From contig CANREI010000017.1 in NCBI GenBank assembly GCA_947629595.1, positions 1 through 20,101 of the forward strand: 20,101 bases of DNA, written 5' to 3'. Origin of the DNA: an uncultured Alphaproteobacteria bacterium. GTDB lineage: Bacteria > Pseudomonadota > Alphaproteobacteria > CAAHEQ01 > UBA3637. This document shows, piece by piece, positions 1 through 7,543 of this stretch; the stretch's first letter is position 1; each line of letters opens with the position of its first letter. Below the pieces are notes generated by a model, which had not been told where the DNA came from, made no database searches, and worked only from the letters and a program-made list of their open reading frames with translations. The position numbers and the translations under genes are program-made.

Positions 1-24
1 AAACGTCATCGATGAAAACAGCAT
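1..24 (-). CDS. Start of an unidentified gene running off the left edge (partial)
   Basis: Only the first eight codons (MLFSSMTF) lie inside the window, so the product cannot be identified. The start is supported by a good Shine-Dalgarno (AAAGGAG, read on the minus strand, 31-37) six bases before the ATG at 22-24, and by a strong predicted promoter upstream (103-131). Without the rest of the reading frame this stays a start-site prediction. It matters because the promoter that would drive it sits between inverted repeats. Confidence 0.45.
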
Positions 25-102
25 TTTTTACTCCTTTATTTTTTTAACTTTTTTTCTTTTTGACACATTTAAACCTTGGTTTTTTTGGTGCAATGTTTTA
101 CT

Positions 103-131
103 AGCATATAAAAAATAATAAAATCTGTCAA
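103..131 (-). promoter_or_regulatory. Sigma70-like promoter reading left
   Basis: On the minus strand a consensus -35 TTGACA (126-131) is followed after exactly 17 bases by TATGCT (103-108). Transcription would begin near 95, cross the left inverted-repeat copy and reach the gene starting at 24. It lies wholly inside the 93-225 segment bounded by the 22-bp inverted repeats, so inversion of that segment would turn it away from the gene. Confidence 0.65.
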
Positions 132-178
132 GATATTTTTATGAGACTGATATTTTTAATGAAAATCAAACTGTTATA

Positions 179-194
179 AAAAATCCGGATTTTT
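179..194. repeat. 16-bp perfect palindrome
   Basis: AAAAATCCGGATTTTT is perfectly self-complementary and lies within the segment bounded by the 22-bp inverted repeats. It could be a protein-binding site or a weak bidirectional hairpin; its sequence does not settle which. Confidence 0.6.
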
Positions 195-323
195 CGTTGA
201 AATATATTTTTCGCCTTCAATGAACTGCACCAAAAAAACCAAGGTTTTTTTGGTGCAAATTTTTTATCAGATAAAAAATTTTTTATGAAACTTTATTCAA
301 TACGGTATTTCAACACATCAAAT

Positions 324-1319
324 TTACAAACGCCTGTGCGGAAAATATTGCATGGTTAATTCAAGGAGTTCTCTGTTTTTGCGTACCTTACTTTTCGGAA
401 TATATTTCAAAATATCTTTTTGAAAACTCAACCGCTGCCGATTTTCCGCCTCCGACAACGACCGATTCATACATCTGTCCAATGCCTGCTTTTCATAATC
501 CGACAAAGCCGTACATTGCCGTTTTTTTAAGTGTTGCGGCAACTCTTTATTCAATTGAATCACCTGTTCGGGACGAAAAACAATATAAGAATAATGCCCT
601 TTATCCTCCCACTGATTGACATATTTAAACCCGTCAATTCCGCGCCGTTCGAAAAATCGAATCATCCGTTGAAAAGCCAAATTCTTGCAATTTTTTCCCA
701 TATTCGAAGTGCCTTTTAACGGCTGATACAACGTTTCGGATTGTAATTCGGCAATCACTTGTTTATCGGGTATGTGAAACGGATCTTTAAAAATCATATC
801 ATACACGGGCGGCACTTCGGGCAGTTTATAATTTAAAAACAAACCGGCAATGGCAAACGTGCGCAAAAACGGCTGCGCTTGCAATAAAAGCATACTATAT
901 GATTCCCGCTCCAAAACATTCAAGACGACTTGGCGATAATTTAACATATTATGTTCGAATATATCAATAATTTCAGCCGGATGCGAAACATTTAACGCCA
1001 CCGGAATCAATCGCCCGTTTTTTTGCAGCTTTTCCTTGCAATATGCCTGATATTCTTCATTTCTATCAATCAAATCTTCTTCGGAAAATTGGTCATCGAA
1101 GCGCTCTGCTTGAGCAATCATTGCTTCTTTTGCCGCCGTTTTTGTTCCGAAATGCGAAAGCGGATAAAAATTTTCAAACTGCGTGAGTGTGCCGTGATAA
1201 AAAACACGCGGCCGATTATTTTCGTTTTTCACCAACGAAACAGTCGGCGTCGTTGCTTCATACCGCGTCAATTTCTCTAAAAGCTGTTTTTTCGTTTGTG
1301 TTTCCGTCATCTTATGCAT
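324..1319 (-). CDS. Putative ADP-ribosyltransferase-like protein (331 aa)
   Basis: The motifs resemble small ADP-ribosyltransferase folds of the kind found in polyvalent phage proteins and secreted effectors (ART-PolyVal-like). FYHGT (residues 40-44) would be the NAD-binding His strand and HFGT (56-59) follows it. IPVALNVSHPAEIID (105-119) resembles the usual middle strand. GIDGFKYVNQ (227-236) and YSYIVFRPEQV (243-253) give the closing strand with the S-Y-hydrophobic-F-x-P-x-Q pattern. No signal peptide or membrane segment is visible, and the C-terminal 70 residues are basic. ATG at 1319 or the fourth codon (1310) could be the start; neither has a convincing Shine-Dalgarno. It lies after a terminator that follows the 982-aa gene, so it may be expressed by read-through. 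The family call is from motifs only; target and catalytic activity are unknown. Confidence 0.5.
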   Translation of the reverse strand: MHKMTETQTKKQLLEKLTRYEATTPTVSLVKNENNRPRVFYHGTLTQFENFYPLSHFGTKTAAKEAMIAQAERFDDQFSEEDLIDRNEEYQAYCKEKLQKNGRLIPVALNVSHPAEIIDIFEHNMLNYRQVVLNVLERESYSMLLLQAQPFLRTFAIAGLFLNYKLPEVPPVYDMIFKDPFHIPDKQVIAELQSETLYQPLKGTSNMGKNCKNLAFQRMIRFFERRGIDGFKYVNQWEDKGHYSYIVFRPEQVIQLNKELPQHLKKRQCTALSDYEKQALDRCMNRSLSEAENRQRLSFQKDILKYIPKSKVRKNRELLELTMQYFPHRRL

Positions 1320-1337
1320 TCAAACTGCTTTTCTGTC

Positions 1338-1369
1338 AAAAAAAGGGCTCGCATAACACGAACCCTTTT
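1338..1369 (-). terminator. Rho-independent terminator after the 982-aa gene
   Basis: Read on the minus strand, AAAAGGGTTCG pairs with CGAGCCCTTTT (11 bp with one G:U wobble) across a 7-base loop, and the 3' arm runs into a tract of seven T. It lies 13 bases past the stop of the 982-aa gene and 18 bases before the next start. Confidence 0.8.
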
Positions 1370-1382
1370 CTTTTAAAGCCGT

Positions 1383-4331
1383 TTACGCTCTTGTGTTTGA
1401 ATTGTTTATCAGCGCTATTGCCGCATCGGCGGTAGCCGTATCGGTAATCGGTTGCGCAAAATCACTCAACGTACTGCCACTGCTGTTGGTTGTATTTTGC
1501 GTTGTACCGGTATTGCCGGTATCTTGCGCCAAACCGCTGTTGGCAGCATTCTCTGCCGCTTGTTTTTCCAATTCGGCAACTTTGCCCGTTAATTCATTCA
1601 CGGTCGATTGAGCCTCACTGGCCGTGGCTTTTGCCTGTTTCGTCTTTTTCTTTTCGCGACTGACTAACCACCAGCCAAGTCCGATGGTACCGCCAATACC
1701 CAATATGCCCAAAATCCACGTACCGTATTTTGACCAAAAGCTCTTTTGCTCCGCTTGGGCAATAGCCATCGGCAAATCATCGGTTTTAACGGGCTTCCCG
1801 TCAGGACCTAAAACCGTACCGCCATTCGTACCGGCTCCGCCGCTGCTTGCGCCCGGAACGACTGTCGTGCCGCCACTGCCCGGTACGGTTACCGTACCAC
1901 CGCCGCCCGGCATGGTTGTTACCGTACCACCGCCGGTGCAAATCTGACGATCCGTCTTCCTGCCGGTATCATTTCCCGGCTTGGCCGGCTCTTTCTCTCC
2001 TTCTTTGGGCAAGAGGTTAGCCTTTCTCAATTCGGCTTTCATTTCTTCCGGAACGGATGCATCAACACCGTTTTCTTGGAGGCGCTTTAAAATATCCTCC
2101 CGCTTTTTCTTTTCTTCTTCGGTTGCCTGATCACCTTTCTTTTCAATTTCAATGACTTTAAAAATTTCGTCCTTGGAAACTTTTTTACCCTTTGTCTCAT
2201 CATCTTTGCTATCATTATCGGTTTCGTCTTTTGAATCCGTGTCGGTTTCATCACCCGAATCGGTATCCGTATCGGTATTTGTGTCCGTATCGGTATCCGT
2301 ATTTGTATCCGTATGCGTATCCGTGTCGGTATTCGTGTCGGTATTCGTGTCTTCCGAGTGGTTTTCATCAATAGATGAGATAACGACATGATCTTCTTGT
2401 TGGTTATCATTTTCCTTGTATTTATTGTAGGCATCTTCAATTTTTTTCAACGCCATTGATTCAATGGAACTTTTAACATCCATACCGCAAACATCGGCAT
2501 ATGCTTTTGCAACCTCATCATTTGAAACCATCAATTGCTTTGTCAACATACCCCGCTGTTGCATGGCAACAACAATATCATATCCGTTATTTTTAATTTC
2601 TTGAGCAAACTTTTTATCTTCTTCATTTCCCGAATGATCAATAGCCCAATCAATCAATCTTCTTTTTTCTTCCGGAGAATACTGTTTTAAATTTTTAATA
2701 CTTAAATCTTTTCCGAGCGTTTTTTGCAGATTCGATATTGCCTCCGCATCGCTCGGATTTTCAGTAAATTTGTTAATGGCCTCAAATTCAGCATAGGTAG
2801 CAGCTGCAGCAAGACCGATAGCAACTTTTCCGGCATGTCTTGTTAACAACTTTTTACCGTTGGAATAAAGATTTTTACTCCATGTTTTCAAATGACCGGC
2901 AGCCTTTGGCGAACTTGCGCGTTCATAACATTTTTTAAATCCTTCGAAATTGCCCTCTTTAATGATTTTTTCTACTTGTTCGGGCGACATTTTAGCGGAA
3001 GCACCCATTTTTTTCAAAACGGAAGCCATTCCTTTTGTATCGCCGGCAGCCATGGCTTTGGAATATTCTTCAACGAATTGAAAATCTCTTGCAACTATAT
3101 TCGAAGCCGTTTTAACATTTTCCGCACCGGCTAACCATTTTTCCGAGCGATCCAAAACTTGCTTTTGCGCTGCCTCATAAGCCTGAATTTGATCCTTCGC
3201 ATCGAAACCGACATGTTTCGCAACATCGGAAGCGCTCATAACGGTTTTTTGAGTAACCAACTGACCGCCTTCAAATTTATAAGCTCCGCTCTTCAATCCT
3301 TCCATTACTTTAGCGGCTTCTTCAGGGGTTCCGGTAAAGTCTTTCATAAAAGCATTAAGAGCTGCTTCATTTTTCTGAGTATATATTTTGCTGTATTTTT
3401 CTTTCCATAGTTTGTTAGCGTTTTTAGTTAAGCCGTTTTTTTTCAACAAGCCGGACTCATCAACAATTTTTCCGTCTTCGATTCTGATATGTCCTCTACT
3501 GTGCTCAGATTGAAGTTGTTTAACAAGCTCTTTATCCTCCGTTACATCTTCGAAATATGCTCGAAAGTCGCGACTTCCAAACCGTCTCACCGGAATATCT
3601 CGATAATCTTTCATAGCTTGAGCGGTAAATTTATCAGCACCCATAACAACCTTTTCATCAACGACAGCGCCGTTTCTAAATGTATATTCGCCCTTGCTTA
3701 AACCGTTGACTAAATTAGCTTTTTCAGGCGAATCGGGCATTTTATCAAACAAGGTTTTAGCATGTTTTTCATATAACATTCCCCGATTTTTAATCACATT
3801 ATCACGAAACTTTGCAACCCGTTCGGGTTTTGCATTGTCAATCATATTGGAAATTTGTTGAAACTCTTCCGGTTTGACTTGCGAAATAAATTGATTCTTT
3901 AAAGTTTTTACCTGCTCATTCAATTTTTTGGCATCTTTTTTACCGGCTGTTTTCAGTTGTTCTTCCAACTGTTCAATTTGAGCCATCATATTTTTCGTTT
4001 CTTGACCGGCCCCCTTTTCCAACAAGGCCCGTGCTTCCTTATTTTTTAACAAATAATCCGATAAATTTTCGGTTACCGCTGTTGTTAAATTCCGATTTCT
4101 CATTAACTGAAACGATTTATAAGAAGCCGTTGCCGATAAAGCCGCTGCGACCTGCCATGCCACAGCTTCCGGCACTTTACTGGAATTTTTAGCCGTTTCT
4201 TCAATATTTTGATTGACATTACCAATTATTTGGCTGGCTTCTGCCGAAACCTCCTGCATGGATCCGACCAAGTTTAAATCCATGAGTCTCGGTTGATTTT
4301 GTTGTGTGTTTTGTTGTGTATTTTCAGCCAT
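1383..4331 (-). CDS. Large unknown protein with Asp/Thr repeat, Gly-rich linker and one membrane segment (982 aa)
   Basis: Not recognised. The start is placed at the ATG at 4331 because AAAGGAGG (4337-4344) sits five bases upstream; the frame stays open upstream to 4457, but that part overlaps the 3' end of the preceding gene. In order: a Gln/Asn-rich N-terminus; a charged helical region with likely coiled coil (about 110-150); a motif that occurs twice (about 207-235 and 342-370) with pattern LxxGLxxGxYxFxxG followed by VMxA; a small hydrophobic stretch (500-513); an Asp/Thr repeat (661-710); a Lys/Glu helix (715-780); a Gly/Thr/Val/Pro linker (799-840); a transmembrane segment (about 865-890, followed by SREKKKTK); and an Ala/Asn/Thr tail. 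There is no N-terminal signal peptide. It follows the 780-aa gene by 28 bases, so the two are co-transcribed. It could be a surface or secreted protein, but its function is unknown. Confidence 0.85.
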   Translation of the reverse strand: MAENTQQNTQQNQPRLMDLNLVGSMQEVSAEASQIIGNVNQNIEETAKNSSKVPEAVAWQVAAALSATASYKSFQLMRNRNLTTAVTENLSDYLLKNKEARALLEKGAGQETKNMMAQIEQLEEQLKTAGKKDAKKLNEQVKTLKNQFISQVKPEEFQQISNMIDNAKPERVAKFRDNVIKNRGMLYEKHAKTLFDKMPDSPEKANLVNGLSKGEYTFRNGAVVDEKVVMGADKFTAQAMKDYRDIPVRRFGSRDFRAYFEDVTEDKELVKQLQSEHSRGHIRIEDGKIVDESGLLKKNGLTKNANKLWKEKYSKIYTQKNEAALNAFMKDFTGTPEEAAKVMEGLKSGAYKFEGGQLVTQKTVMSASDVAKHVGFDAKDQIQAYEAAQKQVLDRSEKWLAGAENVKTASNIVARDFQFVEEYSKAMAAGDTKGMASVLKKMGASAKMSPEQVEKIIKEGNFEGFKKCYERASSPKAAGHLKTWSKNLYSNGKKLLTRHAGKVAIGLAAAATYAEFEAINKFTENPSDAEAISNLQKTLGKDLSIKNLKQYSPEEKRRLIDWAIDHSGNEEDKKFAQEIKNNGYDIVVAMQQRGMLTKQLMVSNDEVAKAYADVCGMDVKSSIESMALKKIEDAYNKYKENDNQQEDHVVISSIDENHSEDTNTDTNTDTDTHTDTNTDTDTDTNTDTDTDSGDETDTDSKDETDNDSKDDETKGKKVSKDEIFKVIEIEKKGDQATEEEKKKREDILKRLQENGVDASVPEEMKAELRKANLLPKEGEKEPAKPGNDTGRKTDRQICTGGGTVTTMPGGGGTVTVPGSGGTTVVPGASSGGAGTNGGTVLGPDGKPVKTDDLPMAIAQAEQKSFWSKYGTWILGILGIGGTIGLGWWLVSREKKKTKQAKATASEAQSTVNELTGKVAELEKQAAENAANSGLAQDTGNTGTTQNTTNSSGSTLSDFAQPITDTATADAAIALINNSNTRA
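2261..2351. repeat. Imperfect hexanucleotide tandem repeat inside the 982-aa gene
   Basis: About 15 degenerate six-base units of the form GTATCC/GTATCG/GTGTCG/GTATTC (plus strand) encode the alternating Asp-Thr/Asn tract of the 982-aa protein, roughly residues 661-691. Units are multiples of three, so gain or loss would change linker length without shifting the frame. Confidence 0.8.
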
Positions 4332-4359
4332 TTTTTCCTCCTTTGACTTGAAACTGTTT

Positions 4360-6702
4360 TTATCTATAGTAATCATCGTTGAATAAATTGACATCTTGGA
4401 ATGCTTTGGGGATTCCCTCTTCATCAAATGATTCTTCTGACTCTCTTGTTTGAGCATTTTTTTCTAATGTATCTTTTGTGGTCGGCCCGTTGGCAGACTT
4501 ACTTAACGTTTGCAATAAAGTACCTTCGGCGTCTTCTTCATTTTCTTCATTATTCACTTTGGGTTTGCCGGCCATTTTCCACTTATCAATCAGTTGTTTA
4601 CGCAAATTGGCTTCGGAAACAACGGCATTGCTTTCCATCATGGCTTTTTCCAGCGTTTTCATAGCTTCCGCCTCCTCGCCGTTAAAATCCTGATACAACT
4701 TTGCCCGCTTTTCCGCCAACGGATTTTTTCCCGCCATTGCCGATAATAATTGTTCACTGCCATATAAATACAGCCCGGACTTATAAACCTTAATCACATC
4801 GTCTTCTTGTTTTAATTCCGGCGATACATCTTTGGCGGCAATAGCGCTCGTCATTGCTTTTTCATGATTGGCTATGTATTGAGCGCGCCCTTCCTCCGTC
4901 ATATCCGCTAAATCAAAACAGCCTTGCACCATTTCAAAAACAGGTTTTCCGCTGGTACTGCCGCTATGAACCGCCCACGCCAATGCCGCTTTTAATTCAT
5001 CATTATTCATTTGAGATAAGCGGTTTTTGGCTTCCATTTCATCTTGATGACATTCTTGGGCATAATTTTTGCAATCTTGGGTTAAGTGACTGTTTTTGAT
5101 TGAGGTAAACCATGCACCGTCACCAAACACTTCATTTCTTTTATCTTTACCCAATTCCGCTTCTGTTAATCGGCGCTCCAAAGCACATTTATCCGCCAAT
5201 TGCGCCCGAATTTCTTTTTGCTCTTCATCGCTTAATTTTTTGTAGCCGCCGTAATAAGCCGTTGCCAAATCAACCCCTTCCAGAGCCACGCCCGTTCCCG
5301 CAGCAACGGCCAATCCTGCCGCCCAACCCACGCCCGGGATGAAGAATGTGCCGACAACGGCGGCATTTTTCAATGCTGTTACCGCTGCTTCCTGATATTC
5401 CGACTTTGAAAACATTAAATCCATTTGACTAAGCATTGTTTTATGCAGCAGCGCTTCTTTATCGTGAACACCGCTGTAATCAAGGGTTGCCATTTTTTCA
5501 TCAATTTTACCCGCTTTTTTCGCTTCTTCCTCTTGTTTTTCGATTTCTTGCGGATGAGCTCTCGCATAAGCGGCATATTCATTGACCGAGTTCGCCAAGA
5601 AAGTGTAAAATTGCTCTGATTCGCTCAATTTATTAAGTGCCGGAACAACCAGATTTTTCAAATGATCTTTATCAACACCCACGGAATATAACGAATCGGC
5701 ATACACCTTTTGAAGCAGTCCTTTATCACGGGCATAAGCTCTTAAATTATTTATATTCTTCCAGGCTGACATGGCGGCCGTATCATTTTCTTTTTGAGCT
5801 TTATCAATATAATAAGCGCAAATTTTATCCCATTCGCTTGAATGATGCATTGCCTCAACGGCATCATCATATGCTTTACTTAAACCGTTTGCCTGATGCG
5901 CATATTTTCGAATATGTGAAAATGACAGTTGATCTTGATATTCTTTTCTTCCGGTGCTTGTAAAATACTTTCCGTCATCTTTATGATTTTTATAATGAAT
6001 TAAACCGTTTTCAACCAATTTTTTAAAATGAGACGCTTTATTATCGAACAACGTATCGGGTAATTCTTCATGAGCAGCCAATTTATAATTGACCGACTGC
6101 ATCATTTCATAGCGTCCTTCCAGCAACGGTTTTGCCTTTTCAAGCATCCAGTTGATTTGCGGCATATTATGCTTTTCGTTTTGATAAGTATCCAGTGCAA
6201 CATTTATGGTATATGGCGCAAAAATCGGCGCGGTAACAGTGCTGACAGTCGCCATTACCACAGAAGGAGCAATATCGCTTTTATTATCGCGATCATGCGT
6301 ATCCGACAAAAACACGTTTCCTTTTCTTTTTGCGTTTTCATAAGTTTCCATTTTAGAACCGAAATCAATCCAAGTGCTTGATGAATTCAACAAATTTTGC
6401 TCATTTAACAGGGATTGTTTTTCTTCATCGGATAACGCATCGTTCAATTTATTTGCAATTTCAGCCGCCCGTGCCTTTTTAAATTTATCAAACGGAATTT
6501 TGCCCAATTTCGTGTTGGCAGAAATGCGGAAATTATATTCTTCCCGTTTACCGCCGATTGAATCATGCGCCCACGCATCTTTTTGCGTATCATGCCAATT
6601 CCAATTTTGTAAATCACGCATGTAAAAATCAACATTTGATTTAAACTCATCAGCCAGTTCCTGATTACCGGGGACATGTATTAACGTAAAACGATCGGGC
6701 AT
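4360..6702 (-). CDS. Large unknown helical protein with hydrophobic hairpin (780 aa)
   Basis: Not recognised. The start is the ATG at 6702: AGGAG lies eight bases upstream, whereas an in-frame GTG at 6711 would overlap that ribosome-binding site. The protein is mostly charged and predicted helical. It has two hydrophobic regions: about 143-170 (SVVMATVSTVTAPIFAP) and a long Gly/Ala-rich one at about 438-485, containing VVGTFFIPGVGWAAGLAVAAG. The second could insert into a membrane as a hairpin. There is no N-terminal signal peptide. Cysteines are few. The C-terminal 80 residues are acidic and polar. It is first in a two-gene operon with the 982-aa gene, 28 bases apart, under a strong promoter at 6733-6761. 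A secreted effector or a scaffold are both possible; nothing here decides between them. Confidence 0.85.
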   Translation of the reverse strand: MPDRFTLIHVPGNQELADEFKSNVDFYMRDLQNWNWHDTQKDAWAHDSIGGKREEYNFRISANTKLGKIPFDKFKKARAAEIANKLNDALSDEEKQSLLNEQNLLNSSSTWIDFGSKMETYENAKRKGNVFLSDTHDRDNKSDIAPSVVMATVSTVTAPIFAPYTINVALDTYQNEKHNMPQINWMLEKAKPLLEGRYEMMQSVNYKLAAHEELPDTLFDNKASHFKKLVENGLIHYKNHKDDGKYFTSTGRKEYQDQLSFSHIRKYAHQANGLSKAYDDAVEAMHHSSEWDKICAYYIDKAQKENDTAAMSAWKNINNLRAYARDKGLLQKVYADSLYSVGVDKDHLKNLVVPALNKLSESEQFYTFLANSVNEYAAYARAHPQEIEKQEEEAKKAGKIDEKMATLDYSGVHDKEALLHKTMLSQMDLMFSKSEYQEAAVTALKNAAVVGTFFIPGVGWAAGLAVAAGTGVALEGVDLATAYYGGYKKLSDEEQKEIRAQLADKCALERRLTEAELGKDKRNEVFGDGAWFTSIKNSHLTQDCKNYAQECHQDEMEAKNRLSQMNNDELKAALAWAVHSGSTSGKPVFEMVQGCFDLADMTEEGRAQYIANHEKAMTSAIAAKDVSPELKQEDDVIKVYKSGLYLYGSEQLLSAMAGKNPLAEKRAKLYQDFNGEEAEAMKTLEKAMMESNAVVSEANLRKQLIDKWKMAGKPKVNNEENEEDAEGTLLQTLSKSANGPTTKDTLEKNAQTRESEESFDEEGIPKAFQDVNLFNDDYYR

Positions 6703-6732
6703 AACTTTCACTCCTTTTTTTGATTTTGTTTC

Positions 6733-6761
6733 ATTATATCAGTTTTTTTACATATATGCAA
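6733..6761 (-). promoter_or_regulatory. Promoter of the 780-aa/982-aa operon
   Basis: On the minus strand TTGCAT (6756-6761), 17-base spacer, perfect TATAAT (6733-6738). The ATG at 6702 and its AGGAG site lie just downstream. The 224-bp gap between the divergent genes is otherwise extremely T-rich on the plus strand, with GTCATTTTTT repeated at 6771 and 6790. Confidence 0.75.
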
Positions 6762-6872
6762 GCATTTTTTGTCATTTTTTTACAGCTTTGTCATTTTTTT
6801 TGTCTTTTCATTGAAAAAGAAAGGATTTTTTGTGTTTGATTCATTTTTTCATATTTTTTTTTGAAAAATAAC

Positions 6873-6901
6873 TTGACAAATATGAAAAACGCGTGTAAGA
6901 T
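6873..6901 (+). promoter_or_regulatory. Promoter of the small lipoprotein gene
   Basis: TTGACA (6873-6878), 17-base spacer, TAAGAT (6896-6901). The Shine-Dalgarno AAGGAGGG (6920-6927) and ATG (6935) follow, so the leader is short. Confidence 0.7.
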
Positions 6902-6934
6902 GTTTTTTATCGAACTGACAAGGAGGGTTTACTC

Positions 6935-7321
6935 ATGACAAACGAATCGCGAAAAATGCTTTTAAAGTTAGCCGGTTTCGGGGCTTTAACGGCAGCGCTT
7001 TGTTCATGTGAGCGCCCGAAAGCCTATCCCGAAGGGAAAGAATTGGAACAAGAAGCGTGGTTAATCAACGGCCCCGGGCAACGGGCGCAATTTGTGCATG
7101 AGGGCGAATTGTTTACGCGTTTGTTTTTAGATACCGACGGTGACAGAAGCACCTATGAATATGTGGCCATGGATAAGCGCACAATTTTTGTTTCCGGCAA
7201 ACAGAATGTTTATGACTATCGCAAAGCCATTGACACATTGGAAACGGGCGAATGTCGCACCTTGGCAGAATGGAAAAAAGTCGCGCCGAATATTGTGAAA
7301 GGGGAATATATTTCGCGTTGA
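6935..7321 (+). CDS. Small predicted lipoprotein, unknown function (128 aa)
   Basis: The N-terminus is a lipoprotein signal: basic ESRKMLLK, a hydrophobic stretch, and a lipobox LCSC with the acylated cysteine at residue 25. The mature part is about 100 residues, polar, and has no motif I can assign; the stretch GDRSTYEYVAMDKRTIFVSG looks beta-rich. The start is well fixed by AAGGAGGG seven bases upstream and by the promoter at 6873-6901. It is a single gene, divergent from the 780-aa operon. Its 3' flank is a highly structured region (7330-7543), so the mRNA may double as the precursor of a small RNA. Its cellular location (lipid-anchored in the envelope) is better supported than any role. 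Confidence 0.85.
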   Translation: MTNESRKMLLKLAGFGALTAALCSCERPKAYPEGKELEQEAWLINGPGQRAQFVHEGELFTRLFLDTDGDRSTYEYVAMDKRTIFVSGKQNVYDYRKAIDTLETGECRTLAEWKKVAPNIVKGEYISR

Positions 7322-7329
7322 CAAAGCAA

Positions 7330-7543
7330 TAAGAAAGCCGCACAAACCTCCTTTTAAAAAAACGTGCGAAAAAATGTGCAATAAGCAGAGCTTTCTTAGG
7401 TATCCCGTTCAGGGATAAATCCGACCGGCGCAGTCGGTTATTGAAGCGGGCATCAAACACTCCCTCCCCTTTAAAAACCCGCTTCAATATGCGCCCTCCT
7501 TTTTAAATTGTAGCAATTATCCCGTCATTTCGGCGGGATAATT
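7330..7543 (+). ncRNA. Candidate structured RNA with exposed CCUCC loops (3' flank of lipoprotein gene)
   Basis: Starting nine bases after the lipoprotein stop, the plus strand can fold into successive stems. An outer 9-bp stem (7330-7338/7390-7398) is stacked on CGCAC/GTGCG (7339-7343/7364-7368), with loop 7344-7363. TATCCC/GGGATA pairs at 7401-7417 and CCGAC/GTCGG at 7421-7437. A perfect 12-bp stem (7439-7450/7478-7489) has a 27-base loop. A final 10-bp hairpin lies at 7515-7543. Loop 1, loop 4 and the unpaired 7490-7510 carry near-identical motifs: CCTCCTTTTAAAAA, CCTCCCCTTTAAAAA and CCTCCTTTTTAAA. Exposed anti-Shine-Dalgarno motifs in hairpin loops are the hallmark of alphaproteobacterial cuckoo (CcsR-type) small RNAs. 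Membership is inference. No separate promoter is evident, so processing from the mRNA is likely. Confidence 0.45.
7515..7543 (+). terminator. Hairpin ending the lipoprotein/RNA transcript
   Basis: AATTATCCCG (7515-7524) pairs perfectly with CGGGATAATT (7534-7543) around a 9-base loop. The tail is A/T-rich (TAATTTAATAAAG) and not a clean T tract, so termination may be inefficient or Rho-assisted. Confidence 0.55.

Larger units (their letters stand above)
71..257. repeat. 22-bp perfect inverted repeat bracketing 133 bp
   Basis: Positions 71-92 and 226-247 are perfect reverse complements over 22 bp (core GGTTTTTTTGGTGCA). The right copy extends into a larger palindrome: arms 226-240 and 243-257 are 15 bp each, separated by AA. 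A 16-bp stretch (GGTTTTTTTGGTGCAA, 78-93 and 243-258) therefore also occurs as a direct repeat. The left copy keeps only part of the outer arm. The enclosed segment carries a leftward promoter (103-131) and a 16-bp palindrome (179-194). It could be an invertible promoter, a pair of repressor sites acting by looping, or a small palindromic repeat element. No recombinase is visible nearby. Confidence 0.85.

Noticed and set aside
260..278. TTTTTTAT-CAG-ATAAAAAA hairpin as a terminator of the ART-like gene
   Set aside because: The stem is entirely A:T and on the minus strand is followed by only three T; too weak to call.
1314..1339. TTGACA just after the terminator as a promoter for the ART-like gene
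   Set aside because: The only -10 at correct spacing (CATAAG) overlaps the start codons, so a transcript from it would miss the translation start.
2261..2351. CRISPR-like repeat array
   Set aside because: The units are contiguous six-base repeats without spacers and lie in a coding frame.
4332..4457. Extended N-terminus for the 982-aa protein
   Set aside because: The ATG at 4331 has AAAGGAGG at ideal spacing, while the extension overlaps the coding end of the 780-aa gene and lacks a site of its own.
6703..6711. GTG start for the 780-aa protein
   Set aside because: It overlaps the AGGAG that serves the ATG at 6702.
7113..7487. 124-codon minus-strand frame opposite the lipoprotein
   Set aside because: It is antisense to a gene with a clear lipobox, promoter and ribosome-binding site; its Cys/Arg/Phe-rich content is that of a shadow frame.
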